Source of the DNA: Methylobacter sp.
GTDB taxonomy: Bacteria > Pseudomonadota > Gammaproteobacteria > Methylococcales > Methylomonadaceae
DNA length: 5,561 bases
Assembly (NCBI GenBank): GCA_028714995.1
Contig: JAQTLI010000224.1
Coordinates: 1 to 5,561, forward strand
Direction of reading: 5' to 3'
The position numbers and the translations under genes were made by a program. The first letter of the stretch is position 1. Every line of letters begins with the position of its first letter. This document shows, in pieces, positions 1-5,090 of the stretch. Below the pieces are notes generated by a model. The model saw only the letters and a program-made list of their open reading frames with translations. It made no database searches and was not told where the DNA came from.

Positions 1-2
1 CG

Positions 3-110
3 ATTAATATGCATAGCGGCTGGCTGTTTGGTGGCTACGATGGTTTGGTAACTAAAGCTTACCACCAGGCCAGCCACTTTCTTTACTTAATTCATGGAGT
101 TATCTCTTAA
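3..110 (+). CDS. Possible 3' end of an unrecognised gene entering from the left
   Basis: An open frame runs from the window edge to a TAA at 108-110 and would give about 35 residues, including MHSGWLFGGYDGL and ending HFLYLIHGVIS. I do not recognise the protein. It contains no motif that I can tie to a family, and it overlaps an imperfect palindrome (18-75), so it may not be coding at all. In its favour, the next strong hairpin (244-275) could serve as its terminator, although 130 bases away. The sequence left of position 1 is needed to decide. Confidence 0.25.
   Translation: MNMHSGWLFGGYDGLVTKAYHQASHFLYLIHGVIS
18..75. repeat. Imperfect inverted repeat
   Basis: GGCTGGC (18-24) pairs with GCCAGCC (69-75). 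TGGT (41-44) and GGTAA (47-51) pair with ACCA (64-67) and TTACC (59-63), with CTAAAGC as the loop. The left arm carries a long bulge (25-40), part of which (TGGTGG, 29-34) could pair alternatively with CCACCA (62-67). No T-tract follows, so it is not a classical terminator. It may be a chance feature of the coding frame it overlaps or the end of a repeat element. Confidence 0.35.
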
Positions 111-243
111 GTAAGTGCCATTCGGGTTAGAGTGTGATTTTTTGCGTTTTTGGGGCTCAGTTTGGTACGCGCACTTTGTCGCAGTCAAACGCTGATGTAA
201 TGCGGGGTTGAACCTGTATTGTCACACTGGAAGTGACATATGG
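111..243. other. Non-coding stretch
   Basis: I see no supported gene here. A small perfect inverted repeat, TGTCAC (220-225) and GTGACA (233-238) with a 7-base spacer, lies just before the terminator hairpin. It could be an operator or a minor stem. A short 33-codon minus-strand frame (157-258) starts inside the terminator loop and is not credible. Confidence 0.4.
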
Positions 244-275
244 AAAGCCCAGACTCATTGTTGAATCTGGGCTTT
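244..275. terminator. Strong hairpin, probable bidirectional terminator
   Basis: AAAGCCCAGA (244-253) and TCTGGGCTTT (266-275) form a perfect 10-bp stem around a 12-base loop. The A-run on one side and T-run on the other are those of a short bidirectional Rho-independent terminator, though the T-run is only three long on each side. It begins five bases beyond the TAA of the minus-strand ORF 281-526, the usual position for that gene's terminator. Confidence 0.65.
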
Positions 276-280
276 ACCTG

Positions 281-526
281 TTAAGTTGTTCTTATTGTTA
301 TTGTACCTAACAACCATTCCTCCTCAGAATTAGTAGGCGTATTGTATATTGCGAATTTGTAAAAAACATACGTACCATTACTTATAAGCTGCAAAACGGC
401 TTTTAATTTTTTCCACCTAATAGGCGTGATTTTGCCAGCCAACAAATACAGAGCGTGCATTAAAAACAATAAGATAACAATTATTACTGGTAAACTTTGA
501 CAGTCTTTTATTGTAAAAACTGGCAA
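281..526 (-). CDS. Small hypothetical protein, possibly membrane-associated
   Basis: The frame gives 81 residues from a TTG start, with no Shine-Dalgarno sequence before it. The true start may be further in, for example the ATG at 458-460 (MHALYLLAG). Residues about 13-30 (PVIIVILLFLMHALYLLAG) are hydrophobic and could be a membrane segment or signal anchor. The C-terminal half is polar and ends EEEWLLGTITIRTT. Two things suggest the frame is real. A terminator-like hairpin begins five bases after the stop. The segment KKLKAVLQLI also recurs in the minus-strand frame at 3427-3471, with synonymous differences just beyond the DNA match. I do not recognise the family. A faint likeness of LISNGTYV to the start of flavin-reductase-like domains is too weak for a function call. 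Confidence 0.4.
   Translation of the reverse strand: MPVFTIKDCQSLPVIIVILLFLMHALYLLAGKITPIRWKKLKAVLQLISNGTYVFYKFAIYNTPTNSEEEWLLGTITIRTT
390..413. repeat. 24-bp direct repeat, copy 1 (partner at 3446-3469)
   Basis: These 24 bases match 3446-3469 in the same orientation with one difference (T at 404, C at 3460). Read on the minus strand, both copies encode KLKAVL within KKLKAVLQLI. The copies are about 3.06 kb apart and bracket the tRNA scar and the IS5-family element. Confidence 0.75.
497..502 (+). promoter_or_regulatory. Candidate -35 box upstream of the PII-like gene
   Basis: TTGACA matches the sigma-70 -35 consensus exactly and lies 60 bases before the GTG start. No good -10 hexamer sits at 16-18 bases (the sequence there is around CTGGCA), so the promoter is only suggested, or would need an activator. 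It lies inside the 5' end of the divergent ORF 281-526, which argues for a shorter version of that ORF. Confidence 0.25.
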
Positions 527-561
527 ATTTTCAACGCCGTTTCACAAAATGAGGTTTCCTT

Positions 562-884
562 GTGAAAGAAATTCGAGCTTATATTCAGCCCTTTATGCTA
601 TCTACACTGACCCAGACTCTGCTCGATATACCGCACTTTCCTGGCATGAGGGTATCTGATTGTGATGGCTATTTAGGGTGTGAAAAAGTAATAACGGAAC
701 ATGACTTCACGCTGTTTGTGACGAAAAAGCGTATTGAGATTTTCGCTCAGGATGAATTGGTGGACAGCATTGTCAATGCCATAATGCCAATACCCATCAG
801 CAGGGCGTAGACGATGTCTATATCATTAATGCTGATGAAAGCTGGCATATCAGCTCCGGCGAGGGAGGAAATAACCTGGCATGA
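562..884 (+). pseudogene. PII-like (GlnB-superfamily) signalling protein, frameshifted
   Basis: A GTG start at 562 has GAGG at 551-554 with a 7-base spacer. The first frame (562-810) begins MKEIRAYIQPFML and includes TKKRIEIFAQDELVDSIVNAIM. This is the beta-alpha-beta ferredoxin-like fold of the PII superfamily, closest to the short PII-like proteins often annotated as P-II family regulators. After the codon at 790-792 the family pattern continues in another frame, THQQGVDDVYIINADES, ending SGEGGNNLA at the TGA 882-884. One base is missing near 790-795. The restored protein would be about 107 residues, near the usual 100-112. The T-loop region is short and has no Tyr equivalent to the uridylylated Tyr51 of GlnB. 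The B-loop reads THQQGVDD instead of TGxxGDGK, so ATP binding would be altered even in the restored form. I see no classical slippery heptamer, so a mutation or sequencing error is likelier than programmed frameshifting. A terminator follows at 947-988. Confidence 0.8.
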
Positions 885-946
885 TGCTGCTGCATGGATA
901 GCACTAAATCGTTAAGTACTTCTCATAATAATCCTGCCTTATGTAG

Positions 947-988
947 AAAAGCTCTGGTGGAAAATTGAAAATCTACCGGGGCTTTTTT
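947..988 (+). terminator. Rho-independent terminator of the PII-like gene
   Basis: AAAAGCTCTGGTGGA (947-961) pairs with TCTACCGGGGCTTTT (972-986), giving about 15 base pairs including several G-U pairs and a 10-base A-rich loop (962-971). A run of six T (983-988) closes it on the plus strand. It lies 63 bases after the restored stop of the PII-like gene and no other plus-strand gene precedes it. Confidence 0.75.
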
Positions 989-1129
989 ACTTGGGAGACA
1001 ATGTCTGTGTTAATCAACATACAAAACTTACCAGGGAAGCGAGGGAAATCAACATTAAAAACTTTCCAGACACCAAGATTACTTCGTACGAAATCAATAT
1101 CCTACGAAAACTGATCTGGTAAAGTCCAG

Positions 1130-1215
1130 GTTGATAGCTGGAAAGTAGGTGGCGTTGATTTACACGTAAGATATTGTTTTATATTTCACAAATAGATCTA
1201 CACTCGTTGATAGCT
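1130..1215. repeat. Two direct copies of GTTGATAGCT
   Basis: The 10-mer GTTGATAGCT occurs at 1130-1139 and 1206-1215. The first copy is also flanked by CCAG and CTGG (1126-1129 and 1138-1141, slightly overlapping). The second sits just beyond the stop of the minus-strand gene 1219-1575 and could form a weak GATAG/CTATC stem there. Its function is unknown and it could be chance in AT-rich DNA. Confidence 0.35.
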
Positions 1216-1218
1216 ATA

Positions 1219-1575
1219 TTATCTATCGGGCGTGTCCAAAATACGGTTTATCATGGGGGGCTGTTGCAATACTCTATCGTCTAGAGTTAAGTCGATCATG
1301 CCTTTAAGATCTAAAAAATGTTTCTCAGCTTCTTTTAGGTGTTCTGTTGCTTTAGTCAAATCACCATCTTTTACAGCTTCTCGAGCTTTTTTCAAATAAT
1401 CATTAGCACGGTTACGATAACGGTCAACTTTATCATTAGCATTGATTTCTTTACTTAGCTTTAATGCATCTTTGATACTCGTAACAATGACATCGTTATC
1501 AGCATTGTCACTGATAGCTTTTAATGTTTCAGCAACTTGACCTGCAGTAGCCTCAATTCCTTCAATTGGAGTCAT
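1219..1575 (-). CDS. Hypothetical small helical protein, TPR-like
   Basis: The gene encodes 118 residues, starting ATG at 1573-1575 and ending TAA at 1219-1221. The in-frame stop nine codons upstream leaves no other plausible start. The ribosome site is poor, because AAAGAGA abuts the ATG. The protein is soluble-looking, with no signal peptide or membrane segment. Residues about 50-93 are an amphipathic helical hairpin with regularly spaced Ala and Leu (YLKKAREAVKDGD, then ATEHLKEAEKHF), resembling a single TPR-like or MIT-like helix pair. The tail is proline-containing (QQPPMINRILDTPDR). It is charge-rich, AT-rich in codon use, and sits next to the tRNA-Lys scar, so it is probably island cargo or flanking accessory DNA. 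I do not recognise the family. A superficial resemblance to helical repeat proteins such as SmbP is not supported by His content or export. Confidence 0.6.
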   Translation of the reverse strand: MTPIEGIEATAGQVAETLKAISDNADNDVIVTSIKDALKLSKEINANDKVDRYRNRANDYLKKAREAVKDGDLTKATEHLKEAEKHFLDLKGMIDLTLDDRVLQQPPMINRILDTPDR

Positions 1576-1649
1576 TCTCTTTAAAGTGTGATAAGCTTTT
1601 GATTAAAGGGAGTTATACGTAGTATGCAGTTGTTTGATATAGGTTTGCA

Positions 1650-1699
1650 TCGAACTTTTAATGCGATGGTCGCGCGTTCGAATCACGCACGACCCACCA
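1650..1699 (+). tRNA. tRNA-Lys(UUU) 3'-half remnant, likely attachment-site scar
   Basis: Positions read as a tRNA 3' half. The anticodon stem-loop is TCGAA-CTTTTAA-TGCGA (1650-1666), with anticodon TTT at 1657-1659 and four of five stem pairs intact. The variable loop is TGGTC (1667-1671). The T-arm is GCGCG-TTCGAAT-CACGC (1672-1688), with one C-A mismatch. The 3' acceptor strand ACGACCC (1689-1695) is followed by the discriminator A and an encoded CCA (1697-1699). The expected GGGTCGT 5' acceptor strand and the D-arm are absent upstream. It cannot be a functional tRNA. Such 3' halves are the usual product of integrase-mediated insertion into tRNA genes, one end of an element keeping a copy of the target. 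No integrase is visible in the window. Confidence 0.8.
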
Positions 1700-1734
1700 C
1701 AAATGCCTTTGATTTTTAAAGGAAATCAACAAGA

Positions 1735-1761
1735 TTGCCCGTCGAGTTGAAACAATATAAT
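1735..1761 (+). promoter_or_regulatory. Candidate sigma-70 promoter for the 1819 ORF
   Basis: A perfect TATAAT (1756-1761) is preceded by TTGCCC (1735-1740) with a 15-base spacer, or by GATTGC (1733-1738) at 17. The -35 is weak, but the -10 is ideal and the ribosome site and ATG of the next ORF lie about 50 bases downstream of the predicted start. Confidence 0.4.
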
Positions 1762-1818
1762 TGCAGTAAGGCGCAAATTTAGGCGCACTTCTGTTTATTT
1801 GCTCAATGAGGTGGCGTA

Positions 1819-1989
1819 ATGAACCAGCAAGACCAACCAAACATTGACAAGCACTTAGTCGTTTCCGGCAATCAATGCCGATTAACCGATAACTCTACTC
1901 ACAAAAATAAATTTCAATTTGATACAGGTTTGGTATCTGAAGCTTTTGAGAAATGTTATCCATTTCTTCGTTTTGGGAGGATTGCATAA
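1819..1989 (+). CDS. Small hypothetical protein next to the tRNA scar
   Basis: The ORF encodes 56 residues, beginning MNQQDQPNIDKHLVV and ending KCYPFLRFGRIA. The start is well supported, because GAGGTGG (1808-1814) precedes the ATG by about five bases and a TATAAT box lies further upstream. The protein is polar, without signal peptide or membrane segment, and has two Cys that form no obvious metal-binding pair. I do not recognise it. Its stop TAA overlaps a second ATG (TAATG, 1987-1991) that has its own strong ribosome site, GGGAGG at 1975-1980, so it was the first gene of a translationally coupled pair. Small coupled genes just inside a tRNA scar are common in prophages and integrative elements. 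That placement is inference. Confidence 0.6.
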   Translation: MNQQDQPNIDKHLVVSGNQCRLTDNSTHKNKFQFDTGLVSEAFEKCYPFLRFGRIA

Positions 1990-2000
1990 TGGCTTACCTC
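1989..2000 (+). pseudogene. Start of a coupled gene cut off by the IS5-family insertion
   Basis: The ATG at 1989-1991 overlaps the preceding stop and has GGGAGG eight bases upstream, one of the best ribosome sites in the window. Only M-A-Y-L is encoded before the IS begins at 2001. If the TC on both sides of the IS is counted once, the frame resumes at 3082 as YKVSFQHEINS and stops at 3115-3117, which is too short for a convincing gene. The more likely reading is that the remainder was lost by a deletion next to the IS. Confidence 0.55.
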
Positions 2001-2019
2001 GGCGTTGTTGAATAAATCA
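2001..2019 (+). repeat. Left terminal inverted repeat of the IS5-family element
   Basis: These 19 bases are the exact reverse complement of 3061-3079. The outermost bases are GGCG and the match ends at base 20. Confidence 0.93.
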
Positions 2020-2086
2020 GTTTTTCAGCATTCAAATCGATTATATGACATCATTTTGAATTCACTACACCAATCGATTTCACACC

Positions 2087-3026
2087 ATGCCGTACAAACA
2101 TAACGAGATCTGCCGCCATAAAATCACAAAATCTCGTTATAAAGTGACGAACTGGCATGATTACAACAATGGGTTACGGCAACGTGGTGATTTTACGATG
2201 TGGTTTACTGAAGAGGCGATAGCCGACTGGCACCCAGTCAAGACGAGAGATCGAGGTAGACCGCAGGAGTATTCTGATATTGCGATAGAAACTGTCGTAT
2301 TGATTCGCCAGGTCTTTCATCTGCCATTACGCCAAACCGAAGGCTTCATGAATTCGCTTGCCCGTGTCATGAAAGCTGATATCACCATTCCTAATTTCAG
2401 CAGCATTACCCTACTCAGGCATAGCCTGACGAAAGCGATGGAACCAGGTAGTATCGTCATTGTCGATTCCACCGGACTCAATGTGTATGGCAAAGACGAA
2501 TGGCACCAGGAAAAAACACGCTGTTCCTGCTCGGCGTATCTGGCGTAGACTGCATCTTGCGATTGATAAAAATCATAACGTTCTGGCATGTGAACTCACT
2601 ACGCCAGAAGTTGGCGATCCCACAGCGGTTCCAGATCTTCTCGACCAAATTACCACCCTTTTCGATACCTTCATGGGTGATGGCGCCTACGATGGCGAAC
2701 CAGTTTCTCAAGCTGTTCTAAACAAGCAACCCAATGCGCAAGTAGTGGTTCCGCCGCACAAGAACGCAGTTTGTTCAGGCGCTTGCGACACGCAGCGAGA
2801 CCGGCATATTCAAATCATTGCTGAACAAGGTCGCATAGCGTGGCCGCGAAAAACGGGTTATAACCTTCGAAGCTATGTTGAGCTTGCCATGCAGCGTTAT
2901 AAACGCATTTTCGGCAATACCATGAAAGCGCTTGCGTTGCCGCAACAAAAAACGGAAGCATGGATCAGTGCGTCTGCACTCAATAGAATGACAAATCTAG
3001 GCATGCCTGTGTCCGTAAAAATCTAA
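2087..3026 (+). pseudogene. IS5-family DDE transposase, frameshifted
   Basis: The gene starts ATG at 2087 (MPYKHNEICRHK, typical of the group). Residues 31-90 hold the family N-terminal region (RGDFTMWFTEEAIADW, then LPLRQTEGFMNSL). The first catalytic Asp is D127 in IVIVDSTGL. At 2511-2516 a run of six A replaces the five needed. The first frame then stops at 2546-2548, while the family sequence continues one frame over (HAVPARRIWRRLHLAIDK) to the TAA at 3024-3026. In the restored 312-residue protein the second Asp is about D198 (GDGAYDGE) and the third acidic residue about E265, within YNLRSYVELAMQRYK. That stretch matches the IS5-family Y(2)R(3)E(6)K signature exactly. All catalytic residues are kept, so the break is recent, or is bypassed by slippage on the A run. 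No clear ribosome site precedes the ATG. Confidence 0.92.
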
Positions 3027-3060
3027 CTAACGTTAGAAATGGGGAGCTTTGTCCAATTTT

Positions 3061-3079
3061 TGATTTATTCAACAACGCC
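3061..3079 (-). repeat. Right terminal inverted repeat of the IS5-family element
   Basis: This is the perfect 19-bp inverted copy of 2001-2019 and marks the right end of the element, 34 bases after the transposase stop. Confidence 0.93.
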
Positions 3080-3117
3080 TCTACAAGGTATCTTTCCAAC
3101 ACGAGATTAACTCCTAA

Positions 3118-3144
3118 GGCGCAATAGCGGAAGCGTATTGCGCC
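3118..3144. repeat. REP-like palindrome
   Basis: GGCGCAATA (3118-3126) and TATTGCGCC (3136-3144) form a perfect 9-bp stem around GCGGAAGCG. The loop has the GCGgAAGCG core seen in many proteobacterial repetitive extragenic palindromes. No T-run follows, so it is a poor intrinsic terminator. It sits 38 bases past the IS end and directly after a stop codon. A further palindromic stretch (AGGCCT, 3163-3168) lies in the tail. Confidence 0.55.
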
Positions 3145-3317
3145 GTATGTTACCCAGCAATAAGGCCTGACCCTACTCTCCAACGGATTCTGTTACGCTG
3201 CTGAACTTTGAATTTATCCTGGTTTAAAAGAATCATCCAGCGTTTCCTTTGGGTCGGAGCTGTGTAAAAAATGTAAAAAATCGAAGAGCGATGGAAATAC
3301 TTCTAGGCAAATACCCC

Positions 3318-3368
3318 CTATAAATCAAACAAAGTGGTGTTATTTTTTAAAAACAGAATGATTTATAG
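3318..3368. repeat. 10-bp perfect inverted repeat
   Basis: CTATAAATCA (3318-3327) is the reverse complement of TGATTTATAG (3359-3368), with a 31-base AT-rich spacer. The right arm overlaps a smaller palindrome GAATG/CATTC (3356-3360 and 3369-3373). The spacer is long for a terminator. It could be the ends of a decayed element or a protein-binding site. Confidence 0.4.
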
Positions 3369-3426
3369 CATTCAGTGGAGTTAATTTTAAATTTTCAGAT
3401 TTAATAATGCGTTTTTACAGCCTAGG

Positions 3427-3471
3427 TCAATTTGAGACAATCAATTGCAAAACGGCTTTCAATTTTTTCAT
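3427..3471 (-). pseudogene. Short frame MKKLKAVLQLIVSN, copy 2 of the repeated segment
   Basis: A 14-codon frame starts ATG at 3469-3471 and ends TGA at 3427-3429. Its 24 bases at 3446-3469 match 390-413 with one difference. Beyond the DNA match the peptide still agrees (LQLI-SN against LQLIVSN) through different codons, for example TCA against AGT for Ser, as if both derive from one coding family. Copy 1 goes on with Gly after SN where this copy has TGA, so this may be the 5' stub of a decayed second copy. It lies 23 bases beyond the stop of the phospholipase-D gene on the same strand. Confidence 0.4.
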
Positions 3472-3494
3472 GCTCTTTTACATCAATCACATAT

Positions 3495-5090
3495 TCAGAG
3501 CTCATCATCCAGTGGCAGTAAGGTCAAAACATCGGCCCTGATTCTTTGCCATTCATTTCGGGCCGGCTCCGTCTGGTATTCAACGGTTTCGCCTCCTTCC
3601 TGAGTGTGCCACACCAAACTTGGCGTCTTTCCGGCTCCATTATCACGCAATGCCGGCATATAGACGTTAACGGGCTGCACCATGGTTTCGAATCGTGCGG
3701 CAATCTGTTGAGCAAGTGCGGGACTGTCAATGATCAAGCCAATCTCAGTATTTAGATGCATCGACCGTTGATCGAAATTCATTGAGCCAAGGAATAGCTT
3801 CTGACGATCGAATACAAACAGTTTTGCATGCAGGGAATAATTTCCATAGCTCGACATTGCCGCCGTTTGCCCACTGCCTTTGACATTACCTAGATGTGCG
3901 CGGGTTTCATAGAGTTCTACGCCAGCCTCAAGCAGGGGTATCCGATAATGCATGTAACCGGATTGTGCCAGCAACACAGTCGTTGACTCCAGTGAGTTTG
4001 TCAAAATGCGGACGCGCACGTTGCGTTGACGGAGTTTTTTAAATAACTGCATGCCTTCGTCATCTGGTATCAGAAAGGGCGTGACCACCAGTAACTCGGA
4101 TTTCACTGCCATAGCGGCATTGGCTACCGACCGTTGCATCAGCTTGCCCAGCATATCGCCATGTTCCACTTTCTTTTTGTCGGGGCTATCGTAGACTAGC
4201 TGCGGGTGCGCCCAGATTAGTGGCAAACGGCCGGTGATTATCCCGTCAAACGGCTCGCCGGATACAGCCCGCTTCTGAAAGTCAATACCGCTCGCCTGCA
4301 ATTGCCGCCTATGTTCGTTCAATATGTCGCGATAATTATTCAATGCGGTAAGGGATGCCCTTTCCGCTGAAAACGCTTCGGCCGGGATCGACAGGATATT
4401 GTTCCAGAACTCGTCGAAAGTCATTGAAAGCTGACGGGCAATTGGACCGGCGATAAAGATGTCATTGTCGGCGAATTGGGACTCAGGACCAATCTGAAAG
4501 AATTGGTCACCTATATTGCGCCCGCCTATCAGCGCTATCGCATTATCCACGACGAGCAATTTATTGTGCATACGATAGTCGAGCCGGGAGGCATTAAACA
4601 TGAACTCTATGGATCGAAACAGCATGTTATAACTGCGATCCGCGAAAGGGTTGAAAATTCGAATCTCGATCATTGGATGCGCGTCAAGCGCCATAATCCG
4701 GTCGTCACCGGCCGTCATTTCGGCATCGTCGATCAGCACTCTCACTCTCACCCCGCGATCGGCGGCATGTAACACAGCGTCGGTAAGCAGCCTGCCTGTT
4801 TCGTCCTCGTGAAAAATAAAATATTGAAGGTCGAGCGTTCGTTCTGCGGCATTGATCATTTGCATTCGGATCTGAAACCCGTCGGCGCCTGCCGGAATAA
4901 TGCGAAATCCAGAATTGCCATGGTGTTCTCGCCCCGCAGTTTCAAATTGCCGGCCAAGCCGGGTCAATTCTGGATGAGTCAATGCCGAGGACGATGTTTT
5001 TGAAAAATCCGAACCCGACGGAAGCGATGCGCACCCATATAAAATCGAGGCTATCAATATGACAAGCGAAATTCTTAACCAGCTTATCAT
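3495..5090 (-). CDS. ClsC/YmdC-like phospholipase-D-family lipoprotein
   Basis: This 531-residue protein is the one clearly intact large gene. ATG at 5088-5090 is preceded by GGAG (5098-5101) at seven bases. Residues 1-19 are a signal peptide and SILYGC gives a lipobox with Cys20 (Tyr at -2 is unusual). Ala21 predicts outer-membrane sorting. Two HKD motifs mark the phospholipase-D superfamily. The first is H175-x-K177-x4-D182 with GGRN at 189-192, the second H421-x-K423-x4-D428 with GSMN at 435-438. Both are complete, so it should be catalytic. Domain order and the ending LTLLPLDDEL resemble E. coli ClsC (YmdC, 473 residues), which makes cardiolipin from phosphatidylglycerol and phosphatidylethanolamine. 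The added length is partly the N-terminal lipoprotein leader and linker. E. coli ClsC works with YmdB, of which there is no sign here. The start overlaps the stop of the Lys-rich frame upstream (ATGA). Substrate assignment is by family resemblance only; a nuclease or other phosphodiesterase role is possible. Confidence 0.9.
   Translation of the reverse strand: MISWLRISLVILIASILYGCASLPSGSDFSKTSSSALTHPELTRLGRQFETAGREHHGNSGFRIIPAGADGFQIRMQMINAAERTLDLQYFIFHEDETGRLLTDAVLHAADRGVRVRVLIDDAEMTAGDDRIMALDAHPMIEIRIFNPFADRSYNMLFRSIEFMFNASRLDYRMHNKLLVVDNAIALIGGRNIGDQFFQIGPESQFADNDIFIAGPIARQLSMTFDEFWNNILSIPAEAFSAERASLTALNNYRDILNEHRRQLQASGIDFQKRAVSGEPFDGIITGRLPLIWAHPQLVYDSPDKKKVEHGDMLGKLMQRSVANAAMAVKSELLVVTPFLIPDDEGMQLFKKLRQRNVRVRILTNSLESTTVLLAQSGYMHYRIPLLEAGVELYETRAHLGNVKGSGQTAAMSSYGNYSLHAKLFVFDRQKLFLGSMNFDQRSMHLNTEIGLIIDSPALAQQIAARFETMVQPVNVYMPALRDNGAGKTPSLVWHTQEGGETVEYQTEPARNEWQRIRADVLTLLPLDDEL

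Larger units (their letters stand above)
885..1218. other. Intergenic stretch without a supported gene
   Basis: Apart from the terminator (947-988) I find no convincing gene. One plus-strand frame stays open from 916 to the TAA at 1120-1122 (68 codons, containing PYVEKLWWKIENLPGLFYLG). It has no ATG, lies across the terminator hairpin and is not recognised, so it is probably chance or a gene remnant. A 37-codon ATG frame (1001-1114) has GGGAG only three bases before it, too close for a normal ribosome site. The stretch also holds two copies of GTTGATAGCT (see 1130-1215). Confidence 0.45.
2001..3079 (+). mobile_element. IS5-family (IS903-type) insertion sequence
   Basis: The 1079-bp element is bounded by 19-bp perfect inverted repeats beginning GGCGTTGTTGAATAAATC, close to the IS903 terminus. 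It carries one transposase gene, interrupted by a frameshift. IS903-type elements normally produce a 9-bp target duplication, but the flanks GCTTACCTC (1992-2000) and TCTACAAGG (3080-3088) do not match. Only TC is shared, which could be chance. This suggests a deletion or recombination at one side after insertion. Confidence 0.93.
3145..3494. other. AT-rich non-coding stretch downstream of the phospholipase-D gene
   Basis: I find no supported gene except the tiny 3427-3471 frame. The stretch holds a tandem 9-mer TGTAAAAAA (3263-3271 and 3272-3280), the 10-bp inverted repeat at 3318-3368, and no clear T-tailed terminator for the minus-strand gene that ends at 3495. Confidence 0.5.

Noticed and set aside
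1..110. Integron attC site suggested by the left-edge palindrome
   Set aside because: The conserved core sites (GTTRRRY and its partner) are not present at the arm ends, and no gene cassette arrangement is seen.
157..258. 33-codon minus-strand frame MSLGFPYVTSS
   Set aside because: It starts inside the loop of the terminator hairpin, has no ribosome site, and is too short without a recognisable family.
787..798. Programmed -1 frameshift in the PII-like gene
   Set aside because: No X-XXY-YYZ slippery heptamer or clear downstream stem is visible, so a one-base deletion is simpler.
916..1122. 68-codon open frame on the plus strand (PYVEKLWWKIENL)
   Set aside because: It has no ATG, crosses a good Rho-independent terminator and matches nothing I know. 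Its length is within chance for a six-frame scan, so it is kept only as a note.
1658..1840. 60-codon minus-strand ORF across the tRNA remnant
   Set aside because: It is antisense to the tRNA 3' half. Translations ending WWVVRDSNARPSH are a common artefact of tRNA genes, and there is no ribosome site.
2317..2721. Overlapping ORFs on both strands within the transposase
   Set aside because: They are shadows of the IS5-family transposase reading, which has the DDE residues and family signature.
4476..4772. 98-codon plus-strand ORF inside the ClsC-like gene
   Set aside because: It is antisense to a gene with two complete HKD motifs, and other plus-strand ORFs there are equally shadow frames.
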